64,000 nucleotides of DNA from Flavisolibacter ginsengisoli DSM 18119 (lineage in GTDB: Bacteria; Bacteroidota; Bacteroidia; Chitinophagales; Chitinophagaceae). Shown piece after piece: positions 45,342 through 54,712 of this stretch. How positions within the stretch are numbered: position 1 is the stretch's first letter; each line of letters starts with the position of its first letter. The notes below the pieces were generated by a model. That model saw only the letters and a program-made list of their open reading frames with translations. It ran no database searches and had not been told where the DNA came from. Where the stretch lies: contig NZ_FQUU01000015.1 in NCBI RefSeq assembly GCF_900129295.1, positions 1 through 64,000 of the forward strand, read 5' to 3'. The position numbers were made by a program, and so were the translations under genes.

Positions 45342-46472
45342 TTATAAGGCAAATTCTTTCTCATCCCTGTTATGCGTAGGATGAGGGTCATGAGGGTGGG
45401 CTTTATCATGGCCTGTTTCAAAAGCCTGGCCGATGAATACAGCAGTCAGGTTTGCAAAAATGAAGGCCTGGATAAATGCTACCAGTATCTCAATCAAATA
45501 AATGAAAACGGTAAAAGCAAGGGAAACGGGAGAAAAACCTACACCAGCCACTGTATTCATTGCACCAAATATGAAGATCAGGGATATGAAACAGATGATT
45601 ACGATATGACCTGCCACCATATTGGCGAAAAGACGTATCATAAGTGCCATAGGCTTAATGAAGACCCCGGCAAATTCCACAGGTATGAGAATGAGCTTTA
45701 CCAGGAAAGGTACTCCCGGAGGCCAGAAAATATGACCCCAGAAATGGCTGTTGGTGCTTAATAAGATGACAACCATAGAAATAAAGGCCAGTACCATGGT
45801 AAAGGATATATTACCTGTTACATTAGCTGATCCAGGGATAAGACCCAATAAATTATTAATAAGGATAAAAAAGAAAACCGTGAGCAGGTAAGGCATGTAT
45901 TTCTGGTACTTATGTCCCAGGTTAGGTTTGCCCACTTCATCCCGGATGAAAGTGATCACAGGCTCAATGCCATTCTGGAAGCCTGTTGGTGCTTTATTCC
46001 CTCTTTTCTGATAAGTTTTTGCCACATTAGTCATGATGATAATCAAGATGAGGGCTGACAGGAATAGTTGAACTACAAAACGGGTCAAAGAAAAATCATA
46101 CACTTTTACACCCTGGTCAATAGTTCCATTAGCATTTACCGGAACAATTTTCCCTTCTTCCAGTTTGTAACCATTATATATCGTGTGACCATGTTCCAGC
46201 TTTGAAGACATAAATGCATCCATGCCTCGCTGAGGTGAATAGAGGATTACAGGCAAAGGAATGCTAATAGCATGGCCATTTAAATCAGCAAAATGATATT
46301 CATGGTTATCCATTATGTGCTCCATGATCACCTTAGCAGCATCTAACTTTTCCACATGTTCTGTTTGGCCATGAGTAGCATGACCTTCCTGGGCTAATAC
46401 AGAGGTGGAAAAACTGAGGGCTAAAACGCTGAAAGCCGCCACCAATAAGCATTTGACACGTCCAATGAACAT
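45342..46472 (-). CDS. atpB: ATP synthase Fo a subunit, with N-terminal extension
   Basis: A 376-residue stator-channel subunit, about 100 residues longer than E. coli AtpB. The extra N-terminus begins with a signal peptide-like stretch (LLVAAFSVLALSFSTSVLAQ) and a His-rich mature start (EGHATHGQTEHVEK). The essential channel Arg lies in FIKPMALMIRLFANMVAGH. The C-terminal helices end with a His-rich tail (GHDKAHPHDPHPTHN). Extended AtpB with a cleavable leader is common in Bacteroidota. First gene of the operon. Confidence 0.95.
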   Translation of the reverse strand: MFIGRVKCLLVAAFSVLALSFSTSVLAQEGHATHGQTEHVEKLDAAKVIMEHIMDNHEYHFADLNGHAISIPLPVILYSPQRGMDAFMSSKLEHGHTIYNGYKLEEGKIVPVNANGTIDQGVKVYDFSLTRFVVQLFLSALILIIIMTNVAKTYQKRGNKAPTGFQNGIEPVITFIRDEVGKPNLGHKYQKYMPYLLTVFFFILINNLLGLIPGSANVTGNISFTMVLAFISMVVILLSTNSHFWGHIFWPPGVPFLVKLILIPVEFAGVFIKPMALMIRLFANMVAGHIVIICFISLIFIFGAMNTVAGVGFSPVSLAFTVFIYLIEILVAFIQAFIFANLTAVFIGQAFETGHDKAHPHDPHPTHNRDEKEFAL

Positions 46473-46492
46473 AGTATACCCGAAATTTTGCG

Positions 46493-46500
46493 CAAAGATA
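46493..46500 (-). promoter_or_regulatory. -7 element of the atp operon promoter
   Basis: TATCTTTG on the minus strand matches TAnnTTTG, 20 bp before the atpB ATG. No good -33 TTG lies at the expected distance. A perfect AT-rich dyad (CTTATTTA-AGA-TAAATAAG, 46525-46543) sits where the upstream element would be and may be a regulator site or the end of the lipoprotein transcript. Confidence 0.45.
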
Positions 46501-46581
46501 AGGGAGCAGCGCCAAAAATGAAGTCTTATTTAAGATAAATAAGGACCTTATAGCTGTTAAAAAAGCGCGGAAATGTCTGCC

Positions 46582-47574
46582 CTAAAAAACCTGGAAATAG
46601 CGGATAGGCAACTCAAATGCCTGTGTGCCATCATCATATTTCTGGTAGATCCATCCAACCCCCGGAGCGTAGTAATTGATCCAGGTTACATCATCTGCAT
46701 AGGCGGCACCATTTTCACTTTTTTGGGATTTCATACTTACCTGGTACACATTGGTGTAGGTACGGCCATTATACGTAACCGTGGCATTAGCATTAATTAC
46801 GTTAAAGAGATATTTTAGCTTTGTATCAACCCCGCCCACTGTTCCGGTATACTCCCTGGAGGTCCAGGCATCACCAGTGACCAGGCCTTCCTTTAAAAAC
46901 AAAAGGCTGTCAAGAACTGGTGTATCAAAATAAAAACTGCTGTAATAGTCTGAATAATTCAATTCATAATAATTATTCCCGCTTTTACGAACATAAAGGG
47001 AATCATCGTATACGTTAGTGGTATTCTTTTCTTTTAATATTTTATAAGTAAACCCATTATCGTTTACCGTGCCAACAATTGTCCTTTTCAACGTATCTCC
47101 CTGAACTGGCGAGGCATAGCTCCACCAGCTATTATCTGTAAGGATAAAATGGTCCCCAGTTGAAGGTAGTGTCCCTGCAGGAACCACTGGTACCTGGATG
47201 GAACAAAAACTACTATCATAATAGATGGTGAAGAGATCATTCCCCTCTGATAGAGGTTTTCCTGTTCCTCTTAAACGAATAGTATTAGTTCCCGGAACTG
47301 AAAAACTGCCGGCACCGGAAAAGTAATATCCATTTACTGTATCGCTATAAATGCGGTACGTACCCGCCAATGACACAGCCACAGTTACATCAATATAATT
47401 ACTATCAGTCAGCGTTTTATTGGCTTCAAATGTACCCCCGATAAGCTTGGGCAAACAATCGCCTCCATTGTCCTGCAAAGCACCGGATGAGGGCTTTCCG
47501 GCTTCAAGGCTAATTTCTTTCTGACAGGAAAATAAAAACAGTAGGGATACAAGGGTGATGACAATACGCTGCAT
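46582..47574 (-). CDS. Lipoprotein of unknown function
   Basis: A 330-residue lipoprotein. The signal peptide ends in a lipobox (LVSLLFLFSC), giving a lipidated Cys17 followed by QKEISLE. The mature part is beta-rich and Tyr-rich (GTYRIYSDTVNGYYFSGAGSF, then YYELNYSDYYSSFYF) and ends with GVGWIYQKYDDGTQAFELPI. No family is recognised. It sits upstream of the atp operon on the same strand, but co-regulation is doubtful. Confidence 0.7.
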   Translation of the reverse strand: MQRIVITLVSLLFLFSCQKEISLEAGKPSSGALQDNGGDCLPKLIGGTFEANKTLTDSNYIDVTVAVSLAGTYRIYSDTVNGYYFSGAGSFSVPGTNTIRLRGTGKPLSEGNDLFTIYYDSSFCSIQVPVVPAGTLPSTGDHFILTDNSWWSYASPVQGDTLKRTIVGTVNDNGFTYKILKEKNTTNVYDDSLYVRKSGNNYYELNYSDYYSSFYFDTPVLDSLLFLKEGLVTGDAWTSREYTGTVGGVDTKLKYLFNVINANATVTYNGRTYTNVYQVSMKSQKSENGAAYADDVTWINYYAPGVGWIYQKYDDGTQAFELPIRYFQVF

Positions 47575-47744
47575 ATTCAGTTAGCAATTTTATCTAAACT
47601 ACAATTAATTTTAATATAGCCCCTCAAAGCATGGACCTCAACATGTTATAAACAGCAATAACATAATAATATTGTGTACCTGTAGGGAAGCTTTACCCGG
47701 CCAATTAGTCAATATTGACAGTAACAGATATTGAGACCTGTCAG

Positions 47745-49514
47745 TTACGCGGAAATGGCATTGGTTTCAAATTGCATCTGGTAAAGTTTGGAATAAAACC
47801 CACCCTTTTCCAGCAATTCATTGTGGTTCCCTATTTCCTTTATTTCCCCTTTATCCAAAACAATGATCTTATCTGCCCTTTGAATAGTCGATAACCTGTG
47901 TGCAATCACAATAGAGGTCCTGTCGGCAATAAGCGTATCTATTGCGTGTTCTATCATCTGCTCACTCTCTGTATCTACAGAAGATGTGGCTTCATCAAGA
48001 ATCAAGACAGTGGGATTGTATAATAAGGCCCGTATGAATGATAATAATTGCCGTTGACCAACTGATAGAGTAGCTCCCCGTTCCATCACATTATAATCGT
48101 AACCTCCGGGTAGTTGCATAATAAAATCATGCATGCCAATCAATTTGGCAGCTTCTATGACCTTGTCCCTGGTAATTCCAGGATTCATTAAGGTGATATT
48201 ATCCATTACAGAACCTGAAAAAAGAAATACATCCTGCAGCACCACCCCGATACTTTTACGTAGCACGTCAAGTTGGTAACCATCCACACGAACATCATCT
48301 ATGCGGATTTCTCCTCTATTCACTTCATACAACCTGTTTAGCAGGCTGATAATGGTGGTTTTCCCGCTTCCTGTATGTCCCACAATGGCAATAGTCTGAC
48401 CCGGAAGCGCAGTAAATGTAACATCCTTTAATACCGGGTGGGTTTCATCGTAACCAAACCATACATGATCAAATTCAACTTTTCCTTTATTGGGTACATT
48501 AGCTATGGCATTCACCGGCGAAGGGGGCAGGAAATCTTCATTATCAAGCACTTTAAATACTCTTTCACTGGCAATCATTCCCATTTGCAGCACATTGAAC
48601 TTATCGGCAATCACACGGAGAGGCCGGAAGATCAGGTTCAGGTACAGAATAAAGGCCATGACCTTACCGTATTGGCTCACCTGAAGAGAAAGAGCTTCCC
48701 GGGCTGTGAACCAGACAATAAGCCCCATGGAAAGTGCCAATACTATCTCCACTATTGGAAAAAATACAGAATAGGCAAAAATGGCTTTGATGTTGGCATC
48801 CCTGTGCTCCTTATTAATGTTTCTGAACTTATCCGCTTCCCTTTTTTCAGCGGCAAAGGATTGTACGATGTACATCCCCGTAATATGTTCCTGTACAAAA
48901 GCATTGAGGTGAGAGACAGCATTTCTTACCCGGTGAAAAGACCTGTTCACGCTTTCCTTGAAATAGTAAGTAGCTAATATGATAATGGGAAAAGGTATAA
49001 GGCATACCAGTGTAAGTTTCCAATCGGTCCAGAACATAATACCAAGCACGCATAATATAGAGAGGAGATCCGCTATCATGGGGATCAGGCCATCAGCGAA
49101 TATATCATTGATACGTTCAATATCATCTACGGTACGTGTGGTCAATGTGCCGATAGGTGTCCGGTCAAACTGTCGCAGGTTGAGATTGACAACTTTTTTA
49201 AACACCTTGGTTCTCATATCTTTTACTACTGCCTGGCCCAGCCAGGTAGTGGTATAGGAAAAATAAAACCTGAAGGCCGTTTCTACTAAAAGAAAAACGA
49301 TCTGGATAATGGTTATGTATATGACCCAGTCAAGGTTTTTACCTCCAATGAATTTGTCAACTGTATATTGAATCAGGAAAGGCCGAACAGGTGTAAAAGC
49401 AGCTAAGAGAATAGCCATTGCTATAGAACCAATAAAAACTTTCCTGTATGGCCTGGTAAATTGCAATACCCTTTTCAGCAGCGCAATATCAAACGTCTTT
49501 TTAGCTGTGCTCAA
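47745..49514 (-). CDS. ABC transporter, fused permease and ATPase (exporter type)
   Basis: A 589-residue half-transporter. Six TM helices (about 25-310) precede the ATPase domain. Walker A is GHTGSGKTT (about residue 377), followed by the Q-loop (GVVLQDVFLFSG), the signature TLSVGQRQ, Walker B VLILDEATSSVD and the H-loop IVIAHRLST. All are intact, so the homodimer should be active. Members export lipids, peptides or drugs. The substrate is unknown. It resembles MsbA/LmrA-type lipid or multidrug exporters. The gene is monocistronic as far as can be seen. Confidence 0.9.
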   Translation of the reverse strand: MSTAKKTFDIALLKRVLQFTRPYRKVFIGSIAMAILLAAFTPVRPFLIQYTVDKFIGGKNLDWVIYITIIQIVFLLVETAFRFYFSYTTTWLGQAVVKDMRTKVFKKVVNLNLRQFDRTPIGTLTTRTVDDIERINDIFADGLIPMIADLLSILCVLGIMFWTDWKLTLVCLIPFPIIILATYYFKESVNRSFHRVRNAVSHLNAFVQEHITGMYIVQSFAAEKREADKFRNINKEHRDANIKAIFAYSVFFPIVEIVLALSMGLIVWFTAREALSLQVSQYGKVMAFILYLNLIFRPLRVIADKFNVLQMGMIASERVFKVLDNEDFLPPSPVNAIANVPNKGKVEFDHVWFGYDETHPVLKDVTFTALPGQTIAIVGHTGSGKTTIISLLNRLYEVNRGEIRIDDVRVDGYQLDVLRKSIGVVLQDVFLFSGSVMDNITLMNPGITRDKVIEAAKLIGMHDFIMQLPGGYDYNVMERGATLSVGQRQLLSFIRALLYNPTVLILDEATSSVDTESEQMIEHAIDTLIADRTSIVIAHRLSTIQRADKIIVLDKGEIKEIGNHNELLEKGGFYSKLYQMQFETNAISA

Positions 49515-49648
49515 GTGTCAATCTTTACGGTAAAGTTAGAAGGAAAGAAAAAACCAACAGTAAATCAGCTTCTCCTGTCAAAAACTCTATTTCTCACTTA
49601 ACTAATTTTACCAGTTATGTATACTTCTTATTCTATAGCCATTGCTGA

Positions 49649-51847
49649 TCAATCATCACTCTCATCTCCCATGGCGATCTTATAAGCTTTAATGAATATA
49701 GCGCCCAGGTTTTTGTAGGGGGGTATATAATCATCAAACCCGTCCACTTTCCCTGCCTTGGCTCTAAACTCATTCCAGAAAGGCATCCAGTCAACATTTG
49801 ACCCTACACGCAGCTTCTCATTAAGCAAATCCATAAAAGGCTGGTTGATCACTTGTTTTCCTATTTGCTTGGATGCAATAATATGAGCTTCCGGCGCATG
49901 AGACAGCACATCATGTATCAGGTGATAGCCTCCGCATGATCCAAGAAAAACGATCTTAGCCGCGGGCTGAATTTGCTGAATAGTATAAGGTGCATAATAA
50001 CTATGTCCCCTGTGTACCACAATGGTAGGCTCAATGCTTTTTGATGCCAGGTAATTATTTAGACTTTCCTGTGCCTTATCCAGTTCTCCTGATAGTTCAT
50101 CCAGTGGCTTATTGGCGTAGATCACAATGGGCTTTCCTTTGGTGGAGGCAAAGGCGATCCAATATTTATTATCCTGGATCTTTTTCCAGTTACCATTGGA
50201 AAATTGTGGCGTGAAACGTGAATAGTTCATCCGGCCATCTTCATCCCCATAAAAGAAAACCTGTGTTACCACTTCATGCGCTGAGTCAGTGACCAATGAT
50301 TCATAACTTACCGAATACACCGGCGGAATACCAAACTCCTGCGAAAGGTTTACCGTACTATCTGAAGATGACCGGAATAATTTGTCAAGCAGGTTATAGA
50401 TGACCATTCCTCTTTTATTACCTGCCGCAACATTCCGATCATAATTAAGTTTTACGTTATTCAACATTTGCTCAGCTACCGGCTTAATGCTCTCCTGGAT
50501 GCTGGCATAGGAATCCGCCACATCAACTCCATCTTCCAGTCCTTCAGATTTCTCAAGGTTATTTACAAAGGCAGTCATCAGTACCTGTGCCTGCTTTTTA
50601 TCGGGGAATGTGTTTAAAAAATCAGACAGCGTATTGTAGCCTGCTGCCATTTTAATAAATTTCTTGAACCTGTCAAACCCAACGCTCATCAGCAGAGAAT
50701 CGCCCTTATTGCCGATCTTTTGCATCATGATAGGGTAAATACCTTTAACATAGCTGGAAGTATATAATTCTGTTTCCCCGGCAATGACCAGGTAATACAA
50801 TTCCTGGGGTGTTAAAGTGTAAAGTATTTTAAAGCGTACTGCATCGGGCGACTCATGCAGGCCATTGATCTCCTTAGTGTATACTTCATTCCCTTTCTTC
50901 TCCATCATTCTTGACAGCGATTCCATTTCAAGAATCTTCTCGCCTTCCAAAGTGCGCTGTACATAATCCATTCTTGTTTTCACCAAAAGCTTGTAATATT
51001 TGGCATCATCTGCCTTTACAGCGTCTATATCGCTCAGCTTCATCTTCCCCTTTATCAGGTTGTCAAGAAACGGAAAATATAATTGACCACTTCCGCCGCT
51101 TGTAGCCATTTTTGATACCGTCTGAATGAATGGATCATCTATTTTTCTTATGGCATAGCCCAAACGGTTATTAGCCGCTGCAAAATCATAGAGATACCTG
51201 GGATTTCGATATCCAGCCAGTTTGATAAGGCTATCACGGAACGGGACATCGGGATTATCTTTCAGTGTAAGAAACACCTTGTCGGGGTGAAGGATACAAT
51301 ATTTCAGAAGCAGGATGTTCTGTGCATTTTTAATCCCTGGGTTGCGGTCAAAAGCCTGGCAGGCCACTAATACCTTGCTCACTTCGTAGGCGTTTTCCTG
51401 GATCAAAGGTTCAATGGACTCGCCTTTTTTGTCTTTCTCCATGGCTTGTTCAAAGGCATCCAACAAAGTTGGCAGGCGGGAAGGGGTAAATTGCCGGTTT
51501 CTATAACCTGCTGTAAAGCTCTTTAAAATTCTTTCCACCCCCAGCAGGTACCCTTTCTTTTTTTGGTCACCCAGCAAACTGTCGCTTTCTATTTTGCATT
51601 GTATGCCATCTATCCTGCGCACCAATGCCTGGGTAACATAATAATTGATATCCTCATTAGGCCCTGTATAGAACACCTGGTCAGCTTTACCGTCAGCCTT
51701 TAGTGCATTTCTTTGTTCCCTATCTATTCGGTCATGCCATAAGGCCCGGCCAATGGGTGGCTTACAGATTTTATCGGATTGTGAAAAGGAAATCAAGCTT
51801 GCCATAACCGGAAAGCTTGTCAATAGTATTCGTAAGGTTTGAACCAT
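49649..51847 (-). CDS. Large secreted protein with a caspase-like (clan CD-type) C-terminal region, function unknown
   Basis: A 732-residue protein from the ATG at 51847 (MVQTLRILLTSFPVMASLISF, a signal peptide). An in-frame ATG at 51856 is nearer a TAAATTTG -7 box (51861-51868) and would be leaderless. The first ~470 residues are mostly helical without a known domain. The C-terminal ~120 residues contain VVHRGHSYYAP and, about 30 residues on, KIVFLGSCGGYHLI. This is the spacing of the His and Cys dyad in caspase-like CHAT, gingipain or separase folds. The fold call is inference and unverified. The N-terminal helical part has no CHAT-type TPR pattern that I could read. Confidence 0.65.
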   Translation of the reverse strand: MVQTLRILLTSFPVMASLISFSQSDKICKPPIGRALWHDRIDREQRNALKADGKADQVFYTGPNEDINYYVTQALVRRIDGIQCKIESDSLLGDQKKKGYLLGVERILKSFTAGYRNRQFTPSRLPTLLDAFEQAMEKDKKGESIEPLIQENAYEVSKVLVACQAFDRNPGIKNAQNILLLKYCILHPDKVFLTLKDNPDVPFRDSLIKLAGYRNPRYLYDFAAANNRLGYAIRKIDDPFIQTVSKMATSGGSGQLYFPFLDNLIKGKMKLSDIDAVKADDAKYYKLLVKTRMDYVQRTLEGEKILEMESLSRMMEKKGNEVYTKEINGLHESPDAVRFKILYTLTPQELYYLVIAGETELYTSSYVKGIYPIMMQKIGNKGDSLLMSVGFDRFKKFIKMAAGYNTLSDFLNTFPDKKQAQVLMTAFVNNLEKSEGLEDGVDVADSYASIQESIKPVAEQMLNNVKLNYDRNVAAGNKRGMVIYNLLDKLFRSSSDSTVNLSQEFGIPPVYSVSYESLVTDSAHEVVTQVFFYGDEDGRMNYSRFTPQFSNGNWKKIQDNKYWIAFASTKGKPIVIYANKPLDELSGELDKAQESLNNYLASKSIEPTIVVHRGHSYYAPYTIQQIQPAAKIVFLGSCGGYHLIHDVLSHAPEAHIIASKQIGKQVINQPFMDLLNEKLRVGSNVDWMPFWNEFRAKAGKVDGFDDYIPPYKNLGAIFIKAYKIAMGDESDD

Positions 51848-52000
51848 GCGCCTCATAATACAAATTTAGTACCCGAACATTTAAAGCCTGGTTAAGGATT
51901 TACAATCCCTAAAAGTCAGAAAATAAAGCTTTTACGTTGATCAGGGTCTATTTTAAAGGTACTTGATCATTATTTTATCATTAAGTATTTGTTACCAAAA

Positions 52001-52044
52001 CCTTTATATAAAGGCAAATGTTGCCAATTCCTGTAGGTTTGCCT
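52001..52044 (+). promoter_or_regulatory. Overlapping dyads and -7 box upstream of the response regulator
   Basis: A perfect 14-bp palindrome CCTTTATATAAAGG (52001-52014) abuts GGCAA-ATG-TTGCC (52013-52025). Wider arms AGGCAAA (52012-52018) and TTTGCCT (52038-52044) also pair. TAGGTTTG at 52034-52041 fits a -7 box. No -33 TTG was seen at the right spacing. Confidence 0.45.
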
Positions 52045-52058
52045 AAACATATAAACCC

Positions 52059-52739
52059 ATGGATGGTAAGGGTAGAAAAGTATTAATAGCTGATGACGAA
52101 CCGGATATTATTGAGATCTTAAAATACAACCTGGAAAAGGAAGGCTATGTAGTAATAACTGCTAAAGACGGTGATGAGGCGCTGGTCAAAGCAAAATTGA
52201 CCCAGCCTGAACTCATAGTACTGGATATGATGATGCCCAAGAAGAGTGGTATGGAGGTCTGTGATATTTTAAGGGCCCAAGCCATTTATAAAGACACACT
52301 TATCATGTTCCTTACAGCCTTGAGCGATGAGGCCACCCAGTTAAAAGGATTCAGCACGGGTGCTGATGATTATGTAACCAAGCCCGTCAGTCCAAATGTA
52401 TTTGTAAGCAAGGTCAATGCGCTATTCAGACGCATCAAAAAACCTGAACATAGTATCATAACCATTGATAACCTGATCATAGATCCGGAAAAGTTCATGG
52501 TAGAATATGAAGGAAAGGATATAGTTCTGGCTAAAAAGGAATTTGAACTGTTATACCTGCTGGCTACAAAACCCGGCCGGGTATTTCTGCGCAACGAGAT
52601 ACTAAGCCAGGTGTGGGGCAATGATGTCATCGTGGGCGACAGGACCATTGACGTCCATATACGCAAGATCAGGCAAAAGCTTGGAGTCGATTGTATCACC
52701 ACTGTAAAAGGCGTTGGCTATAAGTTTGAATTATTGTGA
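52059..52739 (+). CDS. Two-component response regulator, OmpR/PhoB family
   Basis: A 226-residue regulator. The receiver domain has the acidic pair D12/D13 (IADDEPD), phospho-acceptor D56 (IVLDMMMP), and the conserved K108 (VTKPVSPN). The C-terminal winged-helix includes NEILSQVWGNDVIVGDRTIDVHIRKIR, typical of OmpR-type effectors. It is followed 27 bp later by its histidine kinase, so the pair forms one transcript. The upstream dyads suggest autoregulation. The signal cannot be read from sequence. A phosphate or envelope role is possible. Confidence 0.92.
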   Translation: MDGKGRKVLIADDEPDIIEILKYNLEKEGYVVITAKDGDEALVKAKLTQPELIVLDMMMPKKSGMEVCDILRAQAIYKDTLIMFLTALSDEATQLKGFSTGADDYVTKPVSPNVFVSKVNALFRRIKKPEHSIITIDNLIIDPEKFMVEYEGKDIVLAKKEFELLYLLATKPGRVFLRNEILSQVWGNDVIVGDRTIDVHIRKIRQKLGVDCITTVKGVGYKFELL

Positions 52740-52766
52740 TAGCCTTGCCAGTTTTTATTTTTGATC

Positions 52767-53816
52767 ATGTTTGATAAAAAGAACCTTTCTCCCCAGCAGC
52801 TATCTGCTTTAACAGCCTTGATACTTTCCATACCCATCAGTATTGGAATATATGTGCTGCAGCAGGATTGGAAGGATGGGCTGGTAGCTTTTGTTATCAT
52901 CTTTACAGGAAGCTATTTTCTGGTGTTCTCCATCATACAGAATTTCATATTCCGCAAGATCAAGCTGATTTATAAATTCATCAATCAAACAAAGGCCACA
53001 AAGAAGGAAGAGATGTATTATAAGTATATCCTTCCGAAAAAGAGTATAGATGAAGTTCGGGAAGATGTTGAGAACTGGGCAGAACAAAGAAGCAGGGAAA
53101 TCGAAATTTTAAAGAACAACGAGGTCTTTCGAAAGGAGTTTCTGCAAAACCTTTCGCATGAATTTAAAACACCTGTATTTGCCATACAAGGTTATGTAGA
53201 TACACTGTTACAAGGTGCCAGTGAAAATCCTGAGATCAATAAACGCTTTCTTGAAAAAGCCGCGAAGAATGTGGAAAGATTGGTGGTGCTTATCAGGGAC
53301 CTTGATGAGATATCAAAGCTGGAAACCGGGGAGATCAAATTATTAAAACAATCTTTTGTTATCCAGGACTTGGTGAAAGAGGTGTTTGAAAATCTTTCCT
53401 GGAAAGCAGAACAGAAGAATATATCTTTTTCTTTTAAGAAAGGTTGTGAAAAACCACTGGTTGTGTTTGCAGACAGGGAAAAGCTGCGTCATGTTATTCT
53501 GAACCTTGTGGACAATGGCATAAAATATGGCAAAGCTGATGGCTCTGTCATAGCAAGCATGTACGATACTGATGGGAAAAATGTATTGGTAGAGATCAGT
53601 GATGATGGCATAGGCATTCCTGAAAAGTACCTGGACCGGATTTTTGAACGATTTTATCGAACCACAGAGGGCCGCAATAAAGATGCTACCGGCACAGGCC
53701 TTGGATTGGCCATCTGCAAGCATATCATCGAAGCCCATGGTCATACCCTGCATGTCAGGAGCAAAGAAGGAGTAGGAACGACCATAGGTTTTACTATCAA
53801 TGCCAGGAAGGAATAA
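52767..53816 (+). CDS. Membrane sensor histidine kinase
   Basis: A 349-residue kinase from the ATG at 52767, rather than the upstream TTG. Two TM helices (about 13-31 and 38-62) are joined by a tiny loop, so almost no extracytoplasmic sensor is present. The DHp box FLQNLSHEFKTP carries H131. The N box is HVILNLVDNGIKYG, and the G boxes are ISDDGIGIP and GTGLGLAICKHI. All catalytic motifs are intact. The partner is the adjacent regulator. With so small a periplasmic loop, it probably senses membrane state or a partner protein. Confidence 0.92.
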   Translation: MFDKKNLSPQQLSALTALILSIPISIGIYVLQQDWKDGLVAFVIIFTGSYFLVFSIIQNFIFRKIKLIYKFINQTKATKKEEMYYKYILPKKSIDEVREDVENWAEQRSREIEILKNNEVFRKEFLQNLSHEFKTPVFAIQGYVDTLLQGASENPEINKRFLEKAAKNVERLVVLIRDLDEISKLETGEIKLLKQSFVIQDLVKEVFENLSWKAEQKNISFSFKKGCEKPLVVFADREKLRHVILNLVDNGIKYGKADGSVIASMYDTDGKNVLVEISDDGIGIPEKYLDRIFERFYRTTEGRNKDATGTGLGLAICKHIIEAHGHTLHVRSKEGVGTTIGFTINARKE

Positions 53817-53887
53817 AGGGCAAAACCAGCAACAAACCTTCAGAATGATTAAATTGATGCTTTTGCCCTTTCTGATTTCCTGTAATA

Positions 53888-54544
53888 TCAGAATCGATAA
53901 CCCACATATAATTGAACCATCCCGTTCTTGAAATCTGTTTTCTCAGGGTCAAATGGAAGCGGAAAAGGTGAAGGTGAGCTATACATTTTCTTATAAAGTT
54001 TTCCTAATCCCAGGTTATACCTGCCACCGACCAGTAAGCCTTTGAATGGAAATATTTCCACCCCACCCACAAACCCGTAATCAAAGCGATTCATCAGGTC
54101 TGTAACAGTACTGTCTTTTGAATTTGTGGTAGTTCTTGATTTCAATAAATAACCAATCTGGGCTCCAGCCTGTAATTGAAAAACTTTGGCAATAGTAAAA
54201 GTTGTCAACTGGGGCAGGTAGATGTAGTCATTTTGAACATCTGTATTCTTTCCTCCATTATCAAAAGTGTAACCTTGCCTGGAGAAAATTATCTCAGACC
54301 TGTAACCCATTCCCTTTGATGCAGGCGCATAGAATGCACCGATCATAAACCCGGTATTATTGTCTTTTTTTAAACCTTCAGCATTGCCTGTAATGTATGA
54401 CCAGTTATACCCAACTTTCAAACCCAGCTTTGGCTTGTATTCATCCATTTGCTTTTTCATTTCAGCGGAAGAAGGTAAAGATTGCGCAGCTATATAACTG
54501 GCTGAAGCTGCAACCATGAATAGTGTAAATAATATCTTTCTCAT
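53888..54544 (-). CDS. Outer-membrane beta-barrel protein (porin-like)
   Basis: A 218-residue protein with a signal peptide (MRKILFTLFMVAASASYIAAQ). The mature sequence shows alternating aromatic strands typical of an 8-strand barrel (PKLGLKVGYNWSYITGN, YRSEIIFSRQGYTF, LQAGAQIGYLLKS, LLVGGRYNLGLG) and ends with VQLYVGYRF, an aromatic C-terminus used for barrel assembly. It belongs to the broad PorT/outer-membrane beta-barrel group. The function is not readable. It converges with the kinase. Confidence 0.8.
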   Translation of the reverse strand: MRKILFTLFMVAASASYIAAQSLPSSAEMKKQMDEYKPKLGLKVGYNWSYITGNAEGLKKDNNTGFMIGAFYAPASKGMGYRSEIIFSRQGYTFDNGGKNTDVQNDYIYLPQLTTFTIAKVFQLQAGAQIGYLLKSRTTTNSKDSTVTDLMNRFDYGFVGGVEIFPFKGLLVGGRYNLGLGKLYKKMYSSPSPFPLPFDPEKTDFKNGMVQLYVGYRF

Positions 54545-54712
54545 AACGTTTTAATTTTAGCAGCAAGAAAATACATCGGATGAAATTTGAAAAGAAGCAA
54601 AGAGATGAAGTGTTAAAAACAGGGATTGAATTGCATGTTAAGTACCTGCCATCTCAGCAATGGCATGATTATTAACAATACTATCCGGGCAGGCGTTTAA
54701 AGCACCGTTATC

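Noticed and set aside
45372-45761. 129-residue plus-strand frame antisense to atpB
   Set aside because: It is a shadow of the atpB coding pattern, and its charged, Cys-rich composition matches no family.
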